DNA from: Volvox africanus
Lineage: Eukaryota; Chlorophyta; Chlorophyceae; Chlamydomonadales; Volvocaceae
DNA: 64,000 nt
Assembly: GCA_030268105.1 (NCBI GenBank)
Contig: BSDZ01000003.1
Coordinates: 6,224,501-6,288,500, forward strand
Direction of reading: 5' to 3'
Shown here: positions 56,781 through 64,000 of the stretch, piece by piece
Position numbering within the stretch: the stretch's first letter is position 1
How the letters are laid out: every line of letters starts with the position of its first letter
The notes under the pieces: generated by a model
What the model was told of the DNA's origin: nothing
Seen by the model: the letters and a program-made list of their open reading frames with translations, nothing else
Databases searched by the model: none
Made by a program: the position numbers and the translations under genes

Positions 56781-59700
56781 TGTACAATACTTTTTTTTAT
56801 GAAGTTTGATTTTTGTTTTGCGTAACGGCATCTTTCTAATCATTCCTACCAAGCTGGAGTCCCGATGGCTGTACGAAGGAAAATACAAATGATTTCGAAG
56901 TCTGTTGGGGCAATTTTAATGATTTCTTAAAATGATTTTCCGGAAAATTTCTGACTCGCATTAGGTACTCTGCAAAAAGATTGGCAAGATACATACTTAA
57001 TATTGGCTGCTCCAGCAGGTATCCTCTCAACCACCCACTTTAACTATATTTTGCCTATGGTGTATCTTTGTGCTGGAGTGAGTGCTGCCATACGTCACCC
57101 GTGTGTCATATTTGGACAGGCCTGACACTAGTCAAGGGGATATTCCTGGTCCCCCAGCTGGATAAGACTTGTCTGTCCTGAAGACTGGCATCTACCATCA
57201 CACGACATCAATCCAACGAATCCAACGCAGCAACTGGAAGCCTCCACAACAAAGGTCGCCGTCAGAGATCCACAAGTAAAGCAAGTCAAATCACACACAT
57301 TCCCCCACAGCCTTCCTGGAATGCAATCTGGGCCCCTTCAGAGATAACAGTGGAGGTAGAGGTGTTTGCCCTGGCGCTCTATCCCTTCTATCTTGCAGAG
57401 GACCAACAACCATCACACAGCAGGCAGCATTGCAGCTGAAACTGGCTACATGAAGCTGAAATCTAATGTCCCCTATTCTTCCAACGAATTCCCTTTGCTT
57501 TTCTGAGGCGGCCGGTGTTGGCGTTGTCGTCCTTGCACAGTTCGCCTGGCATACCCTATGGCCTGTATGGCAAACCCGACCCCTACTGACTACCCCCCCA
57601 CATGTACACAAACGCATGTCGCGCCGTCCTCTCACCCTCCCTCTATCCATCAGCCCATTACCTTCCTCTAATCAGCCTCGGCATGATAAGAACCACCACC
57701 AGTTTGCGTCCAAACTGACCAAGTGGATCAGGGATCTGCAGAGCTTAAATCACTCTGAAACGCGCAGTCCAGAAGGAAATTCCCCCTCCCCCCCATCACA
57801 CGTTCCTAGGTGCATAGCACGCGAAGACTCTTGATCGGTTGCTGAATTCATATAGACAGCCTTCTTATGGCAGCCCCCCAAAAGCCGTCTTATTCGTTAG
57901 AACATGCCACATTGGCACATGCTGGATGCATAGTACAGGCGGACGAAATGCAAGTTTAACGGGTTTATACCAGAGCGTGAAGACAACTATGGTGGGCGCC
58001 AGGCAACCAAGCGTTGCTGCCAAGATGTTTGGCACGTAGGGAGGGTGAGAGGGCAGGCGAATGAGGGACGGGAGGCGGGATGTGGGGTGGCGAGGGAGGC
58101 AGGGACGGAATGTTGGCGGGAGGTGCGAAAGAATTGGTTTTATTAGGACTTTCCCTCCTTCCCTTGGATCCAATTCTCCCCCTTCCCTTGCCTATATTTA
58201 TCCATCCCTCCATCAAATGGTTCCTCTACCCTCAGCAGCCGCAATATCACCAGCAAGGCGCCTTACTGACCCAGCTAGTTTGAAACTATAACCTAGTCTT
58301 GAGGATAAAGGAGTGAGGGAGGCAGCGGCCGAGGTAGGGAAGTAGGTTGGGACGAAGCAAGAAAGGAAGGAGGCAGACGAGTAATGAGCGGCAAGGGAGG
58401 AGGGGTGAGCGAGGGAGTGAGAGAGGGAGCGAGAAGGGTAGCAAACCAAGTAGGGAGCCAAGGAGGGAGAGGGGAAGGCAGAACGCAACGAAGGGAGAGG
58501 GGGGAGGAGGGGTGGGCGAGTAGGGTTTGGATACAGGAGGGAGGCAGGGGAAGGGATCGAAGGCAGGAAGGGGTGACGGGCGTGGAGGGGACGGAGGGGG
58601 AACGGGAGGGGAGGGAATCTGAGGAAAGAGGGAGGGAGGACGGGGCAAGCGTAGGAGCAAGCGAGGTCAAAGGGGAAGGGGATGGCGAGAGATGGACAAA
58701 GAGAGTCAGTGAGGGAGGGACTACTGACTGCCCCCTTTGCGCATCCTGCTATGCCAATGAACGGATGAATAGGAAAGAGGGATGGACAGAGAGAAGGGGG
58801 AAGGAAGGCATGGAACTTCATGATGGACGGGATCTGAACATATTTGGATTTTCCGAAATTACCTGTACAAGTGTTAGCGCCGCCCCGGAGAAACCAGTAC
58901 TTTTTGTAACGTGAAGCGCGACTTTCCGGGGACAGGAAAAAATGTTCTCCATGAAGGAAAACCTTTTTATCTGGGTTCCATTCCCGGGACAACTACTGGC
59001 TCCAGAACCTTATGACTTGATAGCGTGACACTAAGGGGGCTGATTATAGCTTAGCTTAACAGTATGATGATTACCATCTCTGTGTCCCAGAAACCGATTT
59101 TGTAGGTTCGGGGGCACTCTGGAACGTTTTAGGGCCTACCAGCTAGATCTCCGGGGTTGCTCCCGATTAGGATCTTTTGGGGGTTCCGGGAACCCCCCGA
59201 GCAAACAGCTAACCCCTTAATGAAATCTGGACGGAAAGACGGAGGGATGCAGGGAGGGAGGAAGGGACGGAGGGAGGGAGAGGCGAAGTTACACAGGAAG
59301 GAGGCCGCGATTGGGACACTCCCTCCCTCGCCATCTGCCTCCCTTGCCCCCTCACCTTTGTATCTTCCCCTCTTCATTTCTCCCTCCCTCACCATCTACT
59401 TATCCCGCTTGGTCCCTTGCCTTGAAGGATTTCACATTGGGATACTAACTCGATCAGGGTATCAGCAGAGCCGTAAAGGTTTCTTGGAGACCTCCCCGGA
59501 ACTTTACCTGTGTGGGCCTAAGTATAGTCTCACTGATCTCATAGCAAGGAGCCATCAATTTTTGGGGCCCCCATGTAATTGTTTCGCGTGTGTGATTTCG
59601 AGGTTTCATATCATTGTCAGACACTTCTCTTGGGGAAGGGAGTTGAGAGGCATATATATCCGGCCTCTGAGAACCAACTTCCCTGTCCAGGCGACTGAAG

Positions 59701-60686
59701 CTTGCCCCACATAAACGAGACACACACCATGGCGCGGTGGTGTATTTCAAAGCTTCCTTCAATTTGTTGTCGATGAAATTACATGTACTTGCTTGGGACA
59801 TCTGGCTGGCCGCATGAGTTACAACGATGCGATCAGTGTTTCCACAATACCGACCTTCTGTTAGTTCACTGTTACTGTCAACCACAGTATGATATATTCA
59901 TTGAACTCATACACGGCATTTCTGGCACAGGTTAACGACACAGGAAACAAATCCCCCTTCACCTCCGCTCGCATACACTTAATGTACACACCACCACCAC
60001 TAAGTACTTCCATTGCCCTAAACATGCAACTCTCAGCAGCAACATCAACTCTCCTGCACAAAACAAAATCGAATTCATTAAAATAACAAAGAGCAGACGC
60101 TTCACGCGCGCGCCTCACACTCCAATATCGAGATCAAACAGCTGGAAAGCGGCATTCTGATGGGCAGGGAAGGTATCGAGCGAACGAGTAGTAACCATAA
60201 AATCCACGGGTACCGTTGCAACAGTTATCGAGGCCGATTGTGCAAAAGGAACTCGCTTGTTTCTCAAGGATATGGCGCCGATGTGCATGTCTCAAACGTC
60301 CACCCAGGCGCATGGCACCATTCCACGACTCACCACTCGCCTATTGCCTCCACCTCCGATCTGTGTTGCTCCTGTCAACCCCAACGCCGCCTTCTTGGAC
60401 GCAAGGTGCCCGCATGGAATCTAGGTGCTGCTGGACGTTATATATCATCGAGCAATATGATTTACAAAATGCACCGCTGGGATCCAGCATGATGCGGACC
60501 GATACCAGGACGATTACAGGAGTATCCAGATGATAGGTTTCCATGCCAGGTTTCCTAACACATGCCCGATCTATAAATTCTGAGCGCCGGTCACCACGGC
60601 TGGCATCAGTATGGAAGGCGCAGGCAAGAGCAAGACACCAGCACTGCCCTTCACCTGGATCTCCCTTGGGGCTGCAAGAAAACTGT
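56781..60686. other. Repeat-rich convergent spacer
   Basis: Lies between the TPR gene (+) and CRD1/CTH1 (-), 3.9 kb. It holds the dispersed repeat copy B (58810-59052), a purine-rich GGGAGG stretch at 58310-58730 and the cyclase 3' UTR; TTACA at 60462-60466 reads TGTAA on the minus strand, 221 nt past the stop. Open frames near 57290-57650, 59157-59714 and 60160-60490 have no recognisable domain or convincing splice structure. Confidence 0.5.
58810..59052 (+). repeat. Dispersed repeat, copy B
   Basis: Matches copy A (45174-45362) from TGGAACTTCATGATGGACGG to the GACACTAAGGGGGCT end, with about 55 extra bases in the middle (around 58905-58960). Same orientation as copy A. No coding potential was recognised. 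Confidence 0.8.
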
Positions 60687-62383
60687 CTAGTACACCAGAG
60701 CGGTCTTGTTCTCAGCAAAGTCGTACGAACCACAGTCCTTAGGGGTCATAATAAAGACCTGGAAAACTTCCGCCACCATGCGCTCCAGGAGTGGCAACCG
60801 TAAGATGGCCTTGACCGGCTCAGGCAGGTTCATCTTGCCAATATTCACCACCTGGGTGTTGTACTTCACCAGCAGGTCCATCTTCTTGAAGAACTCGGGG
60901 TTCTCCACATCCGGAACGGCCGGGAAGATGCGCTCTGTGGACTTGTTGGTCTCAATGATCACTGCTCGGCAAAAAATAGGCGACGGGACAGACAGGACAC
61001 AGCATATCACCTCAAGATGCAGAAACCACAGGTCGAGATCAGGGACAGGCGTCATAAGGAACCCAATTCAGGCAAGGGGCGCAACTTATGGTACAGGCTT
61101 CATCCTGGCTTCAGAGGCATTTATCCAAAAGGTGTTATGAAAAATAGCATTTCTCAAGTCGTAGTACCATACCATGCTGGTTGAAGACGGTGGTGTTGAG
61201 GCCCAGGGAGCTGTAGAAAGCATCGCGCTGGTGGTCGTTCAGGTACATGGTGATGTACACCGACAGGCAGAAGAACCGGGACCAGAGCTTAGCAGCCCAG
61301 TCGTTAACCATATCGGGTTGCGACTTCAGCACTGCGGTAAAGAAGTCGCCTGCGGAGCAGCAGGAAGAAATTGAAACAGGAAATCGAGTTAGCAACAAGA
61401 AATGAATTTGGATTTGATGGACGTGGTTAACTAACAACACATAACAGAAAACGTCCGGGGAAAGGAAAGTGGAATGTTCGTGTCGTACTTTCGTACCGTG
61501 GCGATTCTCGTCCTGGCACCAGTTCTCAAAGTACTCAAATAGAGGGTACAGCTGGTTGTCCGGGTTGCGCTGCAGGTGGCGATAGATGGAGATATAGCGC
61601 CAGTAGCCAATCTTCTCGGACAAGTAGGTGGCATAGAAGATGAATTTGGGCTTGAAGAACGTGTATTTGCGATTCTTTGTCAGGAAGCCCAGATCCAGAG
61701 CAAGGTTGAAGTCGGACATAGCCTTATTAAGGAAACCGGCGTGGCGGGCCTCGTCACGGGACATGAGCGTGAAAATCTCCGCCACTGCGGGGTTGGTTGC
61801 CTTCAGGCGGCGACCCAACTCCTTGTACAGCAAGAACCCCGAGAACTCGGCAGTGCATGAGCGCTCTAGGAACTCGATGAAGATTTTGCGTGTCGGGCCC
61901 TGGATCTTTTCAGCGGCCGCCTTGAAAGTCTGCAAATGTATTATTGACGAGTCCATAGTATTAACTTGGACACAATCAAAATCTAGTACTTTCTAACGAT
62001 CGGCTTTTCAATATAAAGATTACTTTCCAGAAGTTTAAGCGCACCTCGTTTCGCACGAAATGGCGCTGGTTATAGTCCTGCTTGAACTCCGCGAGCATCG
62101 CGTCAAACTCAGTCATGTCCAGGTTCTTATTGAGCTCCAAACTGAACAAGCGCTCCATCTCATCAAAATCCGTGGTGTAGAACCGCGGGGTCAGTAGTGT
62201 CTCGTCAGCGGCCACCTTAATGCCATCGCGCATAGTCTTGAAGCCTAGGCCCTCATCGGTCGCGGCGGTAGCAGCGACACGGATAGAGGTGCGGCTAGGC
62301 CGAATAGCAGCGAGACGAGCAGAGCGCACCGGCGCTTGCTTGCCGAAGGCTCCAGTAACACGCTTATTCAGCATAGTTGCCAT
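60687..62383 (-). CDS. CRD1/CTH1: Mg-protoporphyrin IX monomethyl ester (oxidative) cyclase, diiron subunit
   Basis: This chloroplast membrane-associated enzyme forms the fifth ring of chlorophyll, giving divinyl-protochlorophyllide from Mg-protoporphyrin monomethyl ester with O2 and reductant. Four exons splice exactly in phase: 62383-62045, 61929-61497, 61349-61173 and 60961-60687, giving 407 residues, the length I recall for the Chlamydomonas proteins. Residues 1 to about 50 ([20 protein letters not shown]...) form a transit peptide. Diiron-binding signatures are complete: [23 protein letters not shown] (E-x2-H) and WCQDENRHG (E-x2-H, crossing the second splice). The end reads [12 protein letters not shown] to NKTALVY. 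Chlamydomonas has two paralogues, CRD1 (induced by low copper or low oxygen) and CTH1 (reciprocal); this window does not show which it is. A GTAC core lies at 62519-62522, about 140 bases upstream, but such cores are common by chance. Confidence 0.95.
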
Positions 62384-63831
62384 TCTGATAGTCTCCCCTC
62401 TAATTATGAGTAAAGTAGATCTATTTTTGATTCCTGCCCCTGTAATATATGGTTATCTAGTCCGATTCATAGATCGTGTGTGGCTCTTAGTCTTACGCGT
62501 TAATAGTACGGAAATCTTGTACGGTCACAAGATTGTCAACATACTATGGCCAGCCACATTCCTTTACCCTTGCGCTGTGAGATCACATAGCTATGAGATT
62601 GTGAGTATAATTCAACTTTCGTTGCTTATACGGGTCAGATATGTATACATGTGTGCAAGCGCAGTGATTGGGTGTCACCTATCCTTGCTAATTTCTTTTG
62701 TAAGCGGTCCCTGTTAGTTTGGCGAAGTATATTTCCGTCTCTATTGCAAGTGGCATGTTGCAGGCAGCTGTTCTGCACCGACGGCGTTCAGTTCGACGGC
62801 GTATCTTGTATTACCCTCAGAAACCTATCGTGTTTTGCATATAAATCTGTCGTCATAGTTCACAAAATCACATAATAAGCTGGATGCTCAGAATTCCAAA
62901 AAGCTACCCTCCAACCAAAATGGTTTCCCCCTCCGTATTACCCGTGTCGCCTTGGCCTCTCCTCCCTTTCCATGTAAGCCGGGGCAAAACCCTACTCAGA
63001 CGAGATGTGCAACCCGTCGCTTAAGCGCTCACAGTAACTATTACAATTGTGCACTCTCGTGGGCCAGCTAGGGCTCTGATGGACAGCTAGGGCCTCTAAT
63101 GCACCCATCACACTAATCCTCGCTACGCGCCAAAACCAATCGAGAGCAATTTGCTTATGCTCCCTGGCCGGGCTTTAACCGTTTCTAGCTTTACATGAAT
63201 GCTTCTTCGGCAATCGGCGTACTCATACCGTTTCTTGTTTCAGCAGTGTGGCAAGCGTTTCACAACTTAAAAGATGCAAGGAAACCTGGCCGCCATACAC
63301 ACCAAAGCTCCACGCAACTTAACCCGCTAATTAAAAATGCAAATTCTTAAACCAGACCCTTACACCTCGTGTGAGGGACTACTGTACATCAGAGCCCGTC
63401 ATCCTTAACGGCTGGGTCTTGCGCCTATTGCAGCTGAAGACGGCGTATTCAACTTCCTGCGCTAAGACCCCTACGAACGCTCCCCCAGCAAAGCACCACG
63501 TCCTAAAGAACAGCCTTGTCTCCGATTCCCGATTTCCTCATCCACACGTACCAGCACCAGTCCCACAACACCCCGGCGCGGATCGCAGAGGCTACTTAGG
63601 AGCTTCATCCTGCGTGCCCCTGCATTGCCGCCACGGGACCCTCAAATCACGCACCAGCTACCCCTCCCCAATATCCCTCCCCTCCCAGCACAGTCAGCCC
63701 AGGTGGAATGAAGCGGAGCCAATGAGTCCAAGGTACGTGGGGATCCAACCCCGGGGCAGCCATCCCAGGACGACCGTACTGGCATTCCTCATCCAGGGGA
63801 TGCATCACCACCCCGAGCGATCCGTTTCATG
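62384..63831. other. Spacer upstream of CRD1/CTH1
   Basis: Should contain the CRD1/CTH1 promoter and 5' UTR (62384 upward) and the 3' UTR of the gene ending at 63832. The part 62400-62880 is AT-richer; 63400-63800 is C-rich. No exon was recognised. Confidence 0.5.
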
Positions 63832-64000
63832 TTACACCAGCTCCCATTCATCCAGCTGCTGCTGTTTGCCAACCGGTTGGCCAGGTCCGAAATCCGGTTC
63901 CTCGAAGTCGTCCTCCAGTCCCGCGCCAGCTAGAGCCCCACCCGACGTCAGGGTCATGAGCGGCGCCACACTGTATTCCTTCGCCAGCCCATCCAGTCGA
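63832..64000 (-). CDS. C-terminal end of an unidentified protein (cut by window edge)
   Basis: The minus strand from 64000 reads an open frame with a clear protein-like composition, DGLAKEYSVAPLMTLTSGG, then an acidic stretch LEDDFEEPDFGPGQ, ending QLDEWELV with a TAA at 63832-63834. No intron signals interrupt it. No domain can be named from about 55 residues. The upstream part lies outside the window. Confidence 0.6.
   Translation of the reverse strand, partial: RLDGLAKEYSVAPLMTLTSGGALAGAGLEDDFEEPDFGPGQPVGKQQQLDEWELV

Noticed and set aside
57291..57650. 119-residue minus-strand open frame in the spacer
   Set aside because: No family motif, no convincing splice structure, and composition like the surrounding non-coding DNA.
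58213..58992. Long Pro/Ser/Leu-rich minus-strand frame and its Glu/Gly/Arg-rich complement
   Set aside because: They come from a purine-rich GGGAGG tract and partly overlap the dispersed repeat copy B.

Overview
The window is nuclear DNA of a green alga, most likely a volvocine (Volvox/Eudorina/Chlamydomonas relatives). The genes are split by many short GT-AG introns. The proteins carry long runs of Gly, Ala, Gln, Ser and Pro. Recognisable genes include a chloroplast Mg-protoporphyrin monomethyl ester cyclase (CRD1/CTH1 type, 407 residues after splicing), a BELL-type TALE homeodomain protein, ketopantoate hydroxymethyltransferase, a mitochondrial intermediate peptidase and a plant-type telomere-repeat-binding protein. 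A TGTAA polyadenylation signal, typical of these algae, lies about 100 nt past the peptidase stop and about 220 nt past the cyclase stop. The species cannot be named from the sequence alone.

Layout from left to right: (1) 1-1906, no gene found, one fold-back repeat. (2) 1907-7086 (+), protein with a C-terminal J domain. (3) 7087-9475, convergent spacer. (4) 9476-15519 (-), WD40 plus MYND zinc-finger protein. (5) 17778-27565 (-), giant BELL-type homeodomain protein in seven phase-consistent exons (2548 residues). (6) 27566-30778, a spacer holding inverted copies of pieces of both flanking genes, one of them inside a 33-bp inverted repeat. (7) 30779-34532 (-), PANB in eight phase-consistent exons (569 residues). 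(8) 35652-46007 (-), M3 metallopeptidase of the mitochondrial intermediate peptidase type, with a 1.7-kb GGGACAGGGA minisatellite in an intron. (9) 46635-50049 (-), ubiquitin-like plus Myb telomere-binding-like protein. (10) 50873-54688 (-), plastid-targeted DUF760-like protein. (11) 55061-56780 (+), TPR protein similar to TTC33, divergent from the previous gene. (12) 56781-60686, repeat-rich spacer. (13) 60687-62383 (-), CRD1/CTH1. (14) 63832-64000 (-), C-terminal end of an unidentified gene.

The genes do not form one pathway; this is ordinary eukaryotic gene order. The main points of interest are structural: gene-fragment capture between BELL and PANB, a 50-bp intronic hairpin in the BELL gene, a roughly 115-residue insertion between the zinc ligands of the peptidase, fold-back and dispersed repeats, and two strongly over-represented short motifs (GTACGGCA and GACCCRTGGGTC). 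Gene models were read by eye from splice sites and reading phase. The 5' ends of the J-domain, WD40-MYND, peptidase and telomere-binding genes are the least certain parts.
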